A DNA stretch of 64,000 nucleotides from Ariolimax columbianus (GCA_036924085.1 JAVGWX010000005.1:94275264-94339263); one strand, 5' to 3'; positions 11,085 to 21,519 are shown, numbered from the stretch's first letter. The notes: generated from the sequence alone by a model not told the origin. Numbers and translations are program-made.

Positions 11085-11590
11085 CCTTTCGCTGCACAGG
11101 CAATTGCCCACATCCATTCAGCATGCACGGTCTGGGGCTACTCTTTATGCATTTCTCCAGGTGCAACTAATTAATCGCAATCCCTTGCACATTCTCTGTA
11201 TTTTAGGTCTACATCTCTGTTTCTGCCCTTGAGGATTATATTGTGAGTTTGCCTTGCTATGTTGTACTGTGCCTTCCTCGGCGTATGTCATATCAAGCTC
11301 AATTTGTTTCATTTAATTTGTTGTTCCATTGGCAGTTGTTGGTTCCTTTCCAAAAAGTCTTTGTTCCTCACCATGTTCTGCCACTTTAAGCCCATTATTC
11401 TTCGAACAGCATATGTTAATGAAGGACTAGAGACCTTGTTGTATCGTCTTGATCGTTCTCCATGTTTCAGCTCCATACAACAGAACCGACTTGACAGCAG
11501 CGTTGAATTTTCTAACTTTGGTGTACATTTTGATTTCTCTCGATCTCCATATGTTGTTTAGTGTCATAATAACATTCTGGTCTTTATGTC
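11085..11590 (-). mobile_element. LINE-E (RTE-like) 3' fragment, copy 2
   Basis: This is homologous to 4380-4900 over several hundred bases. The minus strand reads 'LNNIWRSREIKMYTKVRKFN' followed by 'AAVKSVLLYGAETWRTIKT', the region just after the RT palm in RTE-like elements. Downstream of that (towards 11085) the frame is lost, but nucleotide similarity to copy 1 continues. It ends where LINE-F-type coding sequence of opposite strand begins. Confidence 0.75.
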
Positions 11591-11594
11591 TGCA

Positions 11595-14085
11595 TTTGTA
11601 CCCTATTGAATTTGTACGATGCCATAAGGTGTTGGTAGCAAACACGTTCGGGTTTAACAAGCAGTCTAGACGCTGGACATGGCATGACCGAAACAATGAA
11701 GTGCACAGCCAAATTGATTAAATACTGGTCCATAGGAGACTTAGATCTAGTATCAACACCGACAAAACGAGAAGTTTCTCCGTAGCGGATATAGGAAGCG
11801 ACCATTATCTTGTTATGATGACTATGCGTCTGCGATTGAAGGGAGTCGCGGAGAAGGATGTGACTAGACTAAAGTTTGACCTGGACAAACTAAAAGACAT
11901 CGAAGTGTTCCAATCAAGGGTAGGAGGAAGATTTGCTACACTGTTGGCTCTCAGAGAGGGACTGGATACCGATACAATAACAGAGTATCTTAACTCAGCT
12001 CTCATAGATACAGCAACAGAGATTCTGGGATGCCACCAAAGAAAAAAAAATAAAGCAATAGGTGACCAAAGAAATTCTAGACCTTTGGGATAGAGGGTCA
12101 CTGAAAAACGAAAATCACCCACCTAATGAGATATAAAGAGGTCAAGAAAGCCATACAACAAAAGATGAGAGAGGCGAAAGAAGCGTGGATATGTGAGCAA
12201 TGTATGTATACACATTGAAGAGAGATTAAACGGAAATGACGCTAAAGGAGCATACAAGGTGGTCAAAGAACTGGTAACACCAAGACAAGGCAGGGACTTT
12301 ATAATCCAGGATAAAAGCGGCAAATGCCTTATTGGGGAAAATAACGTACTGGCACGATGGACAGAGTACTGTTCCGAGTTATACAACTATGAGGGACGTC
12401 ACGAACCTGAGAAAAAAATCCCTCCAACACCAACAAATATAGAGGATAACCAACTGATAACGAAGGAAGAGGTAGCTGCAGCGGTAAAGACATTGAGAAG
12501 AGGGAAGGCGGCCAGCGTGGTCAATATACCAGCATAGCTCTTACGGGCAGGTGGAGAGGTAGTGGTGGAAGGCCTGACACACATCTGTAACAAAATATGG
12601 GCGACAGGAAACTGGCCGGACTTATGGACGAATTCAATGGTTATACCCTTACCTAAGTCTGGAAACCAAAAGCTGTGCCAAAATTACAGAACAATAAGCC
12701 TCATTAGCCACCCTAGCAAGGTCATGCTTAGATTAATACTCGACCGATTCAAATCTCAAGCAGAGAACATCATTGCTGAGGAGCAAGCAGGGTTCAGACA
12801 GGGAAGAAGCACTAAAAAGGTAAAGTAAAGTAAAGTAAAGTATCCCATAGCATTACTGCCGTAGGGGTGTGAGGTGTTAGCGATCTCACATTTCAAAGGC
12901 TCGGCTATATGAGGGCGGTAGCCATCTCCTCTCCCTCGCCGCTTTTACTTCCCGGACTGAACCGGTACCTATTTAAGGCTGGGTCGACCCGAGAGCCATT
13001 ACGGCCTGAAAAAAACATTACCGCCTCAACTGGGGAATGAACCCAGGACCACTCAGATGCGAAGCCATCGCGCTAACCACTGCTAAGCGAGAAATATCTA
13101 GAACAGCAGCAAAAACTGTATCATGTGTTTGATGATTTTAAGAAGGCGTTTGGTAGGGTATGGCATAAAGCGCTATGGGCAACCACGAGGATGTATAAAA
13201 TCAACGGAAATATGATAAAGGTACTTGAACACCTGCATGACAAGGCGTCCAGCGCAGTTCTTGTGTATGGGAGGCGAGGGGGCTGGTTTCGCACATCACT
13301 TGCTGTGAGACAGGGTTTTACACTCTCTCCAACTCTTTTCAATATATTCCTTGAGAGAATTATGAGTGAGGTACTTGGAGATCACGTTGGTACTGTCACG
13401 ATAGGGGGCCGAACGATTACCAAACTTCGTTTTGCAGATGACATCGACGGGTTGGCTGTTTCAGAAGCAGAACTCCAGGAATGGGTCAGAAGGCTCGATG
13501 AAACAGCTTTTGACTATCATATGGAGATAAATGCTGGAAAGACTAAATTAATGACCAACAACGCCGAGGGCTTCAACAGTAGGATAAAATCTAACGGTCA
13601 GGAACCCGAAGTGGTTGGCCGTTTTAAATATCTGAGGTCGATTGTCAGTGATGAAAAATCAAAATGTGAGGTGTTGCCAGAATAGCACAGACAATAGCGG
13701 CGCTTGCATGACGTAACAAAATCTGGCAAGATAAACGATTAGCACTAAGCACGAAAATCAGATTAATGCGTACACTGGTCCTATCAATATTCCTTTATGC
13801 TTGTGAGACATGGACAGTTACAGCTGACCTTCAACGAACGATACAGGCCTTGGACATGAGATGTTTCCGTAAACTTTTAAACGTCACGTACACAGATCGA
13901 GTTACAAATGAGGAAATACGAAATAGAATTACAACAGCAATATGGCCTTTTGGAAACTGTCAAAAGAAGGAAACTCACTTGGTACGGTCACATATCGAGA
14001 TCAAATGGTCTTGTAAATACGATCATGCATTGAAAGGAGCAAGGCAGACGACGAAGAGGCCGTACCAAAAAGAGGTGGGATGACA
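11595..14085 (+). mobile_element. LINE-D2: EN tail plus RT, SINE-interrupted
   Basis: This is a long but broken non-LTR element. It starts inside the endonuclease: 'FNKQSRRWTWHDRNN', then a stop in 'SQID*IL', then 'GSDHYLVMMTMRLRLKG', the SDH motif. The linker follows ('LREGLDTDTITEYLNSALID', 'KAIGDQRN'). RT motifs come next: 'PLPKSGNQKLCQNYRTISLI' (about 12645-12705), 'EEQAGFRQGRSTKK' (12775-12820), an inverted SINE at 12820-13090, 'DDFKKAFGRVWH', 'VRQGFTLSPTLFNIFLERI' and 'LRFADDIDGLAV' with the catalytic Asp pair. The C-terminal part 13766-14083 has 'YACETWTVTADLQRTIQALD' and 'NEEIRNRI'. Frameshifts and stops occur at about 12095, 12190, 12538 and 13685. It is dead. Confidence 0.85.
12820..13090 (-). 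mobile_element. SINE3, tRNA-derived, inserted in LINE
   Basis: On the minus strand the head reads like a tRNA gene, with an A box around 'tggttagcgcgatgg' (13065-13079) and a B box 'ggttcattccc' (13033-13043). The body then runs through 'ggctctcgggtcgaccca', and the 3' end is a (CTTTA)n tail, seen on plus as 'taaagtaaagtaaag' at 12820-12841. It splits LINE RT coding between the 'FRQGRST' motif and 'EKYLEQQQKLYHVF', so it is younger than that LINE. I find no second copy in the window and no clear target duplication. Confidence 0.75.
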
Positions 14086-14089
14086 ACAT

Positions 14090-14886
14090 AAAAGAATGAA
14101 CCAATCATCATGTCGTCATGTCACCAATTTCATACTCTACGCTCCTGGACTGTAACACTCAAATGAAAGTTAATGTTCAGACTAACCCATTCTTCATTAT
14201 ACATAGTTGGTACGTTGATGGCGGTATAGAGATGCTCCTTGCAATGGTAGAACCATAGCAGCGGTAACCAGTGTACACATAAAGGCGTCAATGGAGACTT
14301 TCATGCAATGGTCTGATTGAAACAACCAAGTGAACGCAACCGTGATATTCTTTTTTCTCACACAAGAAATGTAAAATAAGGACGTTTAACTATCTGTGCC
14401 GAAATGCAACAACTACATTGAATACATTTATATCGATTTATATATATCGATTTTTTTCGATCGCAGACCGGCTTCTGTGGTCGACCCAGCCACATAGAGA
14501 TATCGGTGGTCTTCGCCCAACTCGAAGCAGATGCAGAGTGAGATCAAATGTAAATCTGGCGCTCCCCAAACTTAGAACTAAAGACTGATATTGAATACCT
14601 TGCTATAAAATTTGTTTACCAACATGCAAGTATTATACCGGCTCAGTATGAATAGTGACCACAGACCAGTTGGAGCTACCAGGAATATGAACACTGTTCA
14701 TCACAATGAAAGAGTCGTCGAGAACCATTAAAATAACTACAGTGGTGAATGTTCTGTGAAATTTAAGTATTGAAGAAAAGTTTGCTCAGCTGATAGAAGA
14801 CATAAACCACCGTTGCTAAATCATATTACCATATTTCACTGGCCAATCAACATTTCAAAACAACACGCAATACACCTCCCAACCAA

Positions 14887-14919
<33 letters not shown>

Positions 14920-14960
14920 CACACACGCAACAGTTGTCAAGGAAGTCTTCATGAAACTAA
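14090..14960. other. Unassigned spacer with (CA)n
   Basis: I recognise no gene. A near-palindromic 'atatcgatttatatatatcg' lies at 14431-14455 and a (CA)n microsatellite at 14889-14918. Confidence 0.5.
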
Positions 14961-14964
14961 AGTT

Positions 14965-15140
14965 TTAGTTTTCAGCCAGAGAGTAGTGAATGCTTAGAAT
15001 GAATTGCCACAGGAAGTAGTGGAGGCGGGGACAATTAATGCATTTATGAATAGATTGGATGCGCATAGCTTTTAGAGCAAGGAAATGTAAATGAAACTGG
15101 TTGAGTCTTATAAACCAGTATAAAGACGTTAAGTAAGTTA
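14965..15140 (+). mobile_element. CR1-like LINE 3' end, copy 3
   Basis: A short 5'-truncated remnant of the family at 7250-9035. It begins at the codons for 'FSQRVVNA', runs through 'GTINAFMNRLDAHSF' and a stop, and keeps the UTR landmark 'agagcaaggaaatgtaaatg' and 'gtataaagacgttaagtaag'. The hairpin segment is shortened. Confidence 0.8.
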
Positions 15141-15307
15141 AGAAACGAAAAGATAAAGATATCAAAGCAGGCTAAGCAATGTTCACGCACCTGAGGTTTG
15201 CTGAAGATAGTCTCAGCATCAGATAACATGAGCAATGTATAAAATAGCCGAGCAACGTATAAAATAAGCTCAACGAATCCAAGGAGGCAGTTGAGATTAA
15301 CATTTAA

Positions 15308-15339
<32 letters not shown>

Positions 15340-15449
15340 AAACTCAGCTCACACTGAACACTTTCTGCCAACAATTGCGGACAGAAAATGATCTCGTTGA
15401 AAATGTGAATTCGTACATTTAACCTGGCCAATAAATGACGAACTCCCAC
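15141..15449. repeat. (AAAG)n microsatellite in spacer
   Basis: The array occupies about 15305-15342. No gene is seen in the flanks. A small direct repeat around 'agcaacgtataaaat' is at 15232-15264. Confidence 0.8.
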
Positions 15450-16130
15450 ATCATGCATCGCGAGAATTCACGAGGAATAGCATCAGGACGGCTCAGCTTC
15501 AATTGTATCAAACCTGTGGATGAGCAGATGAGAAAGGACAATGCAAGAGCTCACGCCTCAACAGCATGGTTATTCCAACTATGGTATATGACTGCATGCG
15601 AGGTATGGAACCTACGAATAGCAGATGCAGAGATGATTCGAGTTACTCAAAGAGTAATTGGTCGAAGAACATTGACATTATCTCTACGGGGACGACGTGG
15701 TCTAGTGGTTAAATGGCACGGCTCACAACCAGAAGGTGCTGGGTTCGTTCCCCATCACAGCACCGGCCGTTACCCCGGGGAAGCAACCCCTTAGAAAATG
15801 CAGGAGGAAGCAAACCCTTACATAAAATGCATGCTGAAGTCGACTGCACTGAGCCGACATGTGCAAAATAATAGCCACAGTGTAACGCACACCGCCTTGG
15901 TGAATTGAGAAATAAGGCGAACGCAAAAACAAAAAAATTAATCTCTACGGGATCGAATTCACAACGGAGAAACCAGGCACAGCAATACTTTCAATGGCGT
16001 CGTAGATACTGTGTTAAAAAAATACAAATGTGCCAGACAAGTAGTGCGCATGCCTGACAGATGAACACGGAAAGAGACATCTGGTGGCCGAACAACACTT
16101 AGCCTCCGCTCGGATGTCCACATGTACAGA
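15450..16130 (+). mobile_element. LINE-G RT tail, split by SINE1
   Basis: The plus strand encodes 'YMTACEVWNLRIADAEMIRV', then 'TQRVIGRRTLTLSLR' up to 15690. After the SINE it resumes with 'DRIHNGE' (15951-15971) and continues to 'CARQVVRMPDR' near 16060. This is the post-RT region common to several animal LINEs (tyrosine-cysteine-glutamate 'YxxCE' then 'RDRI'). The SINE lies exactly between Leu-Arg and Asp-Arg, which sets the order of events. Stops make it a pseudogene. Confidence 0.75.
15691..15940 (+). mobile_element. SINE1 copy 1, full-length, with TSD
   Basis: This is a tRNA-derived SINE. The head has an A box around 'gtggtctagtggtta' (about 15697-15711) and a B box 'ggttcgttccc' (15742-15752). 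The body includes 'gaagcaaccccttagaaaat' and 'aaaatgcatgctgaagtcg'. It ends in 'gcgaacgcaaaaacaaaaaa'. The direct repeat 'atctctacggg' at 15680-15690 and 15941-15951 is the target-site duplication. Movement would depend on a LINE reverse transcriptase. Confidence 0.93.
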
Positions 16131-16604
16131 TGGCCTGAGTATAGATCTTGATTTTTTTTAAAATCACACACAAGCACACATACACACTCAGAGACACCAC
16201 ACACGTACTAAACAAACTATACATACACGCACGCATCCACTCACGCGCAAAACCATTAAATTCTTGACATGTATTGTTTACTTGATTGACGAATTCTTGC
16301 ATCCTTTATGCGTACAGCTCAGATTATTTGTGATACTCTACGAATGTTGAGTTCTGCCTTTTTTTTTCTTCTAGTGTTTACAAATTTATTTTGCATAAGT
16401 CTTAAAATGACAGGGCGCACACACACACACCCAGGCACACACACCCAAGTTAAAATTTAACGTCTGTGACATTATTTCGTCAGCACGCCCTTATATAGAA
16501 TGAAACTTGAGCAACGTATGCCAAACAATAACAGTCTTATCACCTTCCGCTTACGGCCTTTTGCGATCTATCCTTTAAATTACATAGGGGATTGGTCGAG
16601 TGAA
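16131..16604. other. CA-rich spacer
   Basis: Short CA-rich runs occur at 16165-16200 and 16420-16450. I see no gene. Confidence 0.5.
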
Positions 16605-16925
16605 AAAGGCAGAGGTGCACTAGCCTCACCGGTCTTCCCAGGATGTGTACTCTTCTAAGGCAACAAAGAATACGATGGCTTGGTCATGATCGTCACATGG
16701 AAGATGGACGCATATCCAGATATTTTTAAGAACAGTTGACGGATGGCAAAAGAACAGTCGGCCGATCACAGCTGAGGTTCAAAGATGTGTGTAAGCGGGA
16801 CATGAAGGCACTGGACATGCGTCGTGACATCATGGGAAGACGAATCTGTAGATCTATCCAGGTGGCGATGTAACCCGAACCCCACCGTAGACTGTGAAAA
16901 GAGGCTCTCACCACTCGCAAAAGAG
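16605..16925 (+). mobile_element. LINE-J 3' end
   Basis: The plus strand reads 'LLRQQRIRWLGHDRHMEDGR', a stop, then 'QLTDGKRTVGRPQLRFKDV' and 'CKRDMKALDM'. The RWLGH...DGR...GRP...RFKDVCKRD series is the C-terminal region of several animal LINEs. An in-frame stop at about 16728 and loss of frame at 16872 show decay. Confidence 0.8.
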
Positions 16926-17029
16926 ATAAGACAACCCCGTAAAGGGAAAGAGAATCAACAACTCAGTTGAGAGTTACCGCTTCAAGGTTGCATCATCCTA
17001 TAGTCAGTCATGACTGAAGGGGGCTATAC

Positions 17030-17215
17030 TTCTTCTACTAATACTACTACTACTACTACTACTGATGCTGCTAGAATTACTGCTACCAACACTACCACAA
17101 CTACTACTGCTGCTACTACTACTACTACTACTACTTTTACTACTAGTACCGCTACTACTAATACTACTATTACTACTACCACTACTACTAATTATGTTTC
17201 TACTACTATTTTTAA
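17030..17215. repeat. (ACT)n trinucleotide array
   Basis: A degenerate array of act/tac units. The threonine-rich frame over it is an artefact of the trinucleotide period. Confidence 0.95.
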
Positions 17216-17249
17216 GTTACGCTTGATTTTCTGACAAATAGCTCAAACA

Positions 17250-17661
17250 TTCATGACACATGACAAATACCATAATACATAACAGATGCCAAAATACATG
17301 TTAAACACGCGCTACACATTATCAAATAAACCAAACACAATAAAAATGCGGCCAAAGAACACACAGAATTATGAATCATATGTCCAGCATTCTGATCTGA
17401 AGACTCATGGTTTCTGACTGCAATAAAAATTAAATGTCTGCAGAATTTGAAAGATAAGAGCCATTGAGATGAGAACGCACCAATATCTATATTGCAGCTT
17501 CCATACAAACTTCAACACTAGGGGTTACAAATACGCAGCCCACTGGACACATGCAACTCGCTGGACACATGCGGCCCAACGATCTTTATTCTTTGCCACG
17601 AGTGGTCTCACAAGGTGAGATACGATTTGAGACAACGGCACTAAACTGTTACAGTCTAAAT
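17250..17661. other. Unassigned spacer
   Basis: No gene is recognised. The last part contains a short direct repeat 'ctggacacatgc' at about 17542-17571. The frame from 17551 has no domain I know. Confidence 0.4.
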
Positions 17662-17865
17662 CAGACGTGTCTAACGTACAGAGAGCAGAGCAGCTTTCAG
17701 TTCACCAACGAGTTTAAACCGGACCACAACACACTTTTAAGTAAGAGAAGAATACTACGGAGATTGCGCATGAGTTTTGAAAATGCAGTAACTGTGTACC
17801 GAACGAGATACACACAGTAAGTATATATCTAACTGCCATCAGTCTGCGCAAATGGATAGGCGAAC

Positions 17866-18712
17866 ATGAAGTGTACACTCGTGTACTTTCATCAGTGCAC
17901 ACACACTGATACATTAACGTGAAGTGTACACTCGTGTACTTTCATCAGTGCACACACACTGATACATTAACGTGAAGTGTACACTCGTGTACTTTCATCA
18001 GTGCACACACACTGATACATTAACGTGAAGTGTACACTCGTGTACTTTCATCAGTGCACACACACTGATACATTAACGTGAAGTTTACACTCGTGTACTT
18101 TCATCGGTGCACACACATTGATACATTAATGTGAAGTGTACACTCGTGTACTTTCATCAGTGCACATACATTGATACATTAACGTGAAGTGTACACTCGT
18201 GTACTTTCATCAATGCACACACATTGATACATTAACGTGAAGTGTACACTCGTTTACTTTCATCAGTGCACACACATTGATATATTAACGTGAAGTGTAC
18301 ACTCATGTACTTTCATCAGTGCAAACAAATTGATACATTAACGCGAAGTGCACATTCATGTACTTTCTTCAGTGCACACACATTGATACATTAATGTGAA
18401 ATGTACATTCATGTACTTTCATCACGGCTCACAATCAGAAGGTGCTGGGTTCGATCCCCATCACAGCACCGGCCGTTACCCCGGGAAAGCAAACCCTTAG
18501 AAAATGCAGGAGGAAGCAGGCCCTTACATAAAATACATGCTGAAGTCGGATGCACTGGGCCGACAGGCGCAAAATAAAAACCACAGTGTAACGCACACCC
18601 GCATTGGGGAATAGAGAAATAAAGCGAACGCAAAAAAAAAAAAGTACTTTTATCAGTGCACACACATTGATACATTAAAGTGAAGTATACATTCATGTAC
18701 ATTCACATCGGT
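17866..18712. repeat. 53-bp minisatellite, split by SINE1
   Basis: The unit includes 'gtgaagtgtacactcgtgta' and 'catcagtgcacacacattga'. About ten units precede the SINE1 insertion at 18425, and one to two diverged units follow it. The first four units are nearly identical while later ones accumulate changes, consistent with recent expansion at the left end. Each unit contains the self-complementary pieces 'gtgtacac' and 'gtgcac'. Confidence 0.95.
18425..18643 (+). mobile_element. SINE1 copy 2, 5'-truncated, with TSD
   Basis: It starts at 'cggctcacaatcag', lacking the A box but keeping the B box 'ggttcgatccc' and the whole body to an A-rich tail. Flanks 'gtactttcatca' (18413-18424) and 'gtacttttatca' (18644-18655) are a 12-bp target duplication with one mismatch, taken from the host minisatellite unit. 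5' truncation is the normal product of incomplete target-primed reverse transcription. Confidence 0.93.
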
Positions 18713-19135
18713 ACACATGTATTGACATGTGAACATGCTGTGTGTGCACACATGTATTTTTAATAGTACACAAACTTGGACATGATGAGTACAATCATGT
18801 ACATTTCATCGTATGTATTGGACATCTAGCCCTAGAGGTTTGCTGCAGTCGACAATGTGCCCTACCAATTACAAATGTTGGATACCCCTGAACTAAATAT
18901 ATATTCTTCTAAAAGAGAAATGCTGCGATTTAACAAAACTACAACACACATAAAATGAGAGATTATGATGGTCGCTATACCAAGAGAGGTGGTCACATGG
19001 CTCTCAAACAAACAATACCCTCGAATCCCAGATGTTTCAATCGTCACTTGCCTCAAGGGCACTGAGACCAACGTCTAGTCATATTGGAGATTGATAATAT
19101 AATAACTCGTTGATCACGTGTACAAGCTGTGCACG
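18713..19135. other. Unassigned spacer
   Basis: Apart from the end of the hAT-like element at 18890 I see no gene. Satellite-like decayed units are visible to about 18800. Confidence 0.4.
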
Positions 19136-19139
19136 TAAA

Positions 19140-19400
19140 AGAAACATTCATTATCATCATCATCATCATCATGTAGAATGTCCTTTGCTCTCACAACATC
19201 CTATCTGTAAGACTCCTCTGGCCAAAAAATACTGCCTCTGTAGCTGTCATCTTCAGGACCTCCGTGATGTCTTGTGTCCATATTTTTCTCGGTCTGCCTC
19301 TGCTCAGCTTTCCAGGCACCATATCCTCCAGTATCGTTCTCTCTAGGCCATTAAGACGTTTGATGGGGCCAAAATATTTCAGTTTTCTGGACATGATATT
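19140..19400 (-). mobile_element. LINE-H 3' end, copy 1
   Basis: The minus strand encodes 'LSRKLKYFGPIKRLNGLERT', then 'ILEDMVPGKLSRGRPRKIW' and 'TQDITEVLKMTATEA', the C-terminal end of an RTE-like reverse transcriptase. The 3' end of the element is the (ATG)n tract seen on plus as 'atcatcatcatcatcatcat' (19152-19171). Other copies are at 35735-35990, 39065-39330 and 41645-42000. Confidence 0.85.
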
Positions 19401-19489
19401 GTTGAATAGTCAAAGAACCATTGGCCGTTGAAAATCGATAAGAGTTGACTGTAAGCAACTGTCCGGGCAAAATTCTAAAAAAAAAGTAA

Positions 19490-19650
19490 TGTATTTCTGC
19501 CCAATGCCCAATGTTCCCCCAGGTCTAGTAAGCCGCAGGAAGCAAACAATTTCTAAATGAAGAAGGTCCTACGGGTAGTCTTCGTTACCTGACAGCAGAC
19601 ATAACCTGCTTGTTTGAATACCAGGATTCCAAATATGGCAGAAAAGAGAT
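19490..19650 (+). repeat. Rep-F dispersed repeat, copy 1
   Basis: Sequence from 'agtaagccgcaggaagcaaa' through 'cctgcttgtttgaatacca' resembles 57630-57790 in the same orientation. No domain is recognised. Confidence 0.6.
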
Positions 19651-19699
19651 ATTTAAACATGTAAAAACTGTAATTATGATGATAAATGAAGACGTTGTA

Positions 19700-19870
19700 A
19701 TACAGAATAGTTGTCTATAGGTAACGGTAATAAACGCACACACGTTTCGGTCAGTTGTCTTGACACAAAGGAAAGCTATGTTACGACCAATAGGCCTTCA
19801 TCAGAGACAACGAATAACAACAACGCTGAACTAGCGAATCATTAAAGAAGGGAAGAATACATATATGGGA
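19700..19870 (-). mobile_element. Penelope-like element terminal remnant
   Basis: The minus strand reads 'ctctgatgaaggcctattgg', with the surrounding 'gctagttcag' and 'gttgttgttattcgttgt'. It matches 55845-55960, which lies just downstream of a Penelope-type endonuclease. The CTGATGA core at 19798-19804 followed by a GGCC/GGTC stem resembles the hammerhead ribozyme known from Penelope-like elements, but the second conserved block reads GTAAC instead of GAAAC. Confidence 0.55.
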
Positions 19871-19964
19871 GATGTCAACATAGAAGACGAAAATAGTGTA
19901 CTTGTTTGATAAAACGTCTCACATCACCTACTTTCAGTTAGGGGGCCGGCCAAGTCCTTTGTTT

Positions 19965-20205
19965 ATTAACTTTACTTAACTTAATTGAACGTCTTTATAC
20001 TGGTTTAGAAGACTCTGAAGATTCTGTATACAACCAATTTCATTTACATTACCTTGCTTTAAAAGCTATGCGCATTCAATCTATTCTTAAATGCATTAAT
20101 TGTCCCTGCCTCAACTACTTCCTGTAGCAATGCATTCCACGCATTCACCACTCTCTGACTAAAAAATATTTCCTAATATATAATCTGGATCTTTACGTCA
20201 TACTG
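19965..20205 (-). mobile_element. CR1-like LINE 3' end, copy 4
   Basis: The minus strand has the UTR landmarks 'agagcaaggtaatgtaaatg' in reverse sense and the coding tail for 'NAFKNRLNAHSF', preceded by '[18 protein letters not shown]'-like sequence with the first part lost. The plus-strand reading starts with 'tttacttaacttaattgaac', the pentamer tail. Confidence 0.8.
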
Positions 20206-20231
20206 TCTTTTGTCCATTAATTAGACTTATT

Positions 20232-20540
20232 GGGTTTGACCCTTCTTCTTCTTCTTCTTCTTCGATCAACTGATGCTATGCTTCTAGCCCGGTGAGGTTC
20301 ACGACCAACTGATGATGTGCTGCTAGCCTGGTGAGGTTCACGACCAACTGATGCTGTGCTGCTAGCCTGGTGAGGTTCACGACCAACTGATGCTATGCTT
20401 CTAGCCAAGCGAGGTTTACGGCTAACTGATGCTATGCTTCTAGTCCGGTGAAGTTCACGATCAACTGATGATGTGCTGCTAGCCTGGTGAGGTTCACGAT
20501 CAACTGATGCTGTGCTGCTAGCCTGGTGAGGTTCACGAAG
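20232..20540. repeat. (TTC)n and 39-bp minisatellite, 7 copies
   Basis: A (TTC)n run at 20238-20264 is followed by about seven units containing 'caactgatgctgtgctgcta' and 'gcctggtgaggttcacga'. The period is 13 codons, giving a false minus-strand frame. The last unit merges into the 3' end of the LINE at 20525 ('gaggttcacgaagg'), so the array probably grew from that LINE's 3' sequence. Confidence 0.9.
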
Positions 20541-21500
20541 GAGACTGCGGTTCAGATCTTCGTAGGTCCCTCACCGATTTACAAGCATGGTCGCTTCCCG
20601 GGGCCAACCTGCCTCTCTTTGGTCTGCAATAGTGGGGCATTCCTGCAGAATATGTTCTGGTGTCTGGTTGAGTTTTCCCCATTCGCATGTGGCGGTGTCT
20701 CTGAGACCCATTCTGTGGAAATGAGCTCTGAGTCTGCAATGTCCCGTTCTGAGTATGAAGATCTTTGTCTGCCAACATATGCTAAGTTTATCTATACTGT
20801 CATTTTCTAGTTTGTATTTTTTGTGGTGGTCTGTTAGTGTCTGTGCTTCTTCATAGCTCCGTTGCTGGTGCCGTCATTGTCTGTTTTTGCGAGCTCATCT
20901 AAATTCCCGTTTCCATAGATCCCGCAGTGTGCCGGAATCCACTGTAGGACTAGATCATTATTGTTTTGGAGACAGCAATCCGATGTTATATTTTATTTAA
21001 TGAAAGTCTCTTGTTTGTGGATTGAGATGACGAAGTACGCTTCTAGAGTCTGTTAGAATGCCCGTTTTTCTTTAATGATTTAATGGAAGTCTCTTGTTTG
21101 TGGATTGAGATGACGAAGTACGCTTCTAGAGTCTGTTAGAATGCCCGTTTTTCTTTAATGATTTAATGGAAGTCTCTTGTTTGTGGATTGAGATGACGAA
21201 GTACGCTTCTAGAGTCTGTTAGAATGCCCGTTTTTCTTTAATGATTTAATGGAAGTCTCTTGTTTGTGGATTGAGATGACGAAGTACGCTTCTAGAGTCT
21301 GTTAGAATGCCCGTTTTTCTTTAATGATTTAATGGCTGATAAGGATCTGAATTGCTGCATGCACAGCTGTTGTATAACTCTGACAGGGGTACATGACTCT
21401 TCTTCTGGTTTGGTGTGCAATGTAGATTCCGCTGCCTCCCCTTTTCGCTCTATTAGTGGCCGATCCATCTGTTAGCACAGGTGCCCATAGGCGTGCTCGT
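20525..21500 (-). mobile_element. I-type LINE RNase H region with internal array
   Basis: Minus-strand motifs appear in RNase H order. 'LTDGSATNRAKRGGSGIYIA' (about 21410-21475) carries the first catalytic Asp. 'ILTDSRSVLRHLNPQTRDF' carries the third acidic block, and it is repeated. 'LQWIPAHCGIYGNGNLDELA' (about 20880-20950) carries the His and final Asp region. 'RTGHCRLRAHFHRMGLRD', 'CEWGK' and 'QTPEHILQECP' close the element with its Cys/His motif (20600-20750). Stops and shifts make it non-functional. The 83-bp tandem array at 21004-21336 lies inside the domain. Confidence 0.85.
21004..21336. repeat. 83-bp tandem array, 4 copies, in RNase H
   Basis: Four nearly identical units include 'gaagtctcttgtttgtggat', 'tgagatgacgaagtacgc' and 'ttctagagtctgttagaatg'. 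Starts of 'gtctc' are 83 bases apart (21006, 21089 and so on). Each unit, read on minus, encodes the RNase H segment 'TDSRSVLRHLNPQTRDF', but 83 is not a multiple of three, so copies fall in successive frames. High identity implies recent expansion. Confidence 0.95.
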
Positions 21501-21519
21501 GTGATGTTTCTGGGTTTGA

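Larger units (their letters stand above)
17662..18890. mobile_element. Possible hAT-like non-autonomous element
   Basis: Imperfect terminal inverted repeats 'cagacgtgtctaac' (17662-17675) and 'gttggatacccctg' (18877-18890) match at 10 of 14 positions and begin with CAG as in hAT transposons. The adjacent 8-mers 'gtctaaat' (17654-17661) and 'aactaaat' (18891-18898) agree at 6 of 8 bases, a decayed 8-bp target duplication. No transposase is inside. Most of the interior is the 53-bp minisatellite, which carries a SINE1. The termini could be coincidental; the combination makes it plausible. Confidence 0.5.

Noticed and set aside
14431..14460. Replication origin or terminator hairpin from the atatcgat palindrome
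   Set aside because: AT-rich palindromes are common by chance in this composition, and nothing nearby supports a function.
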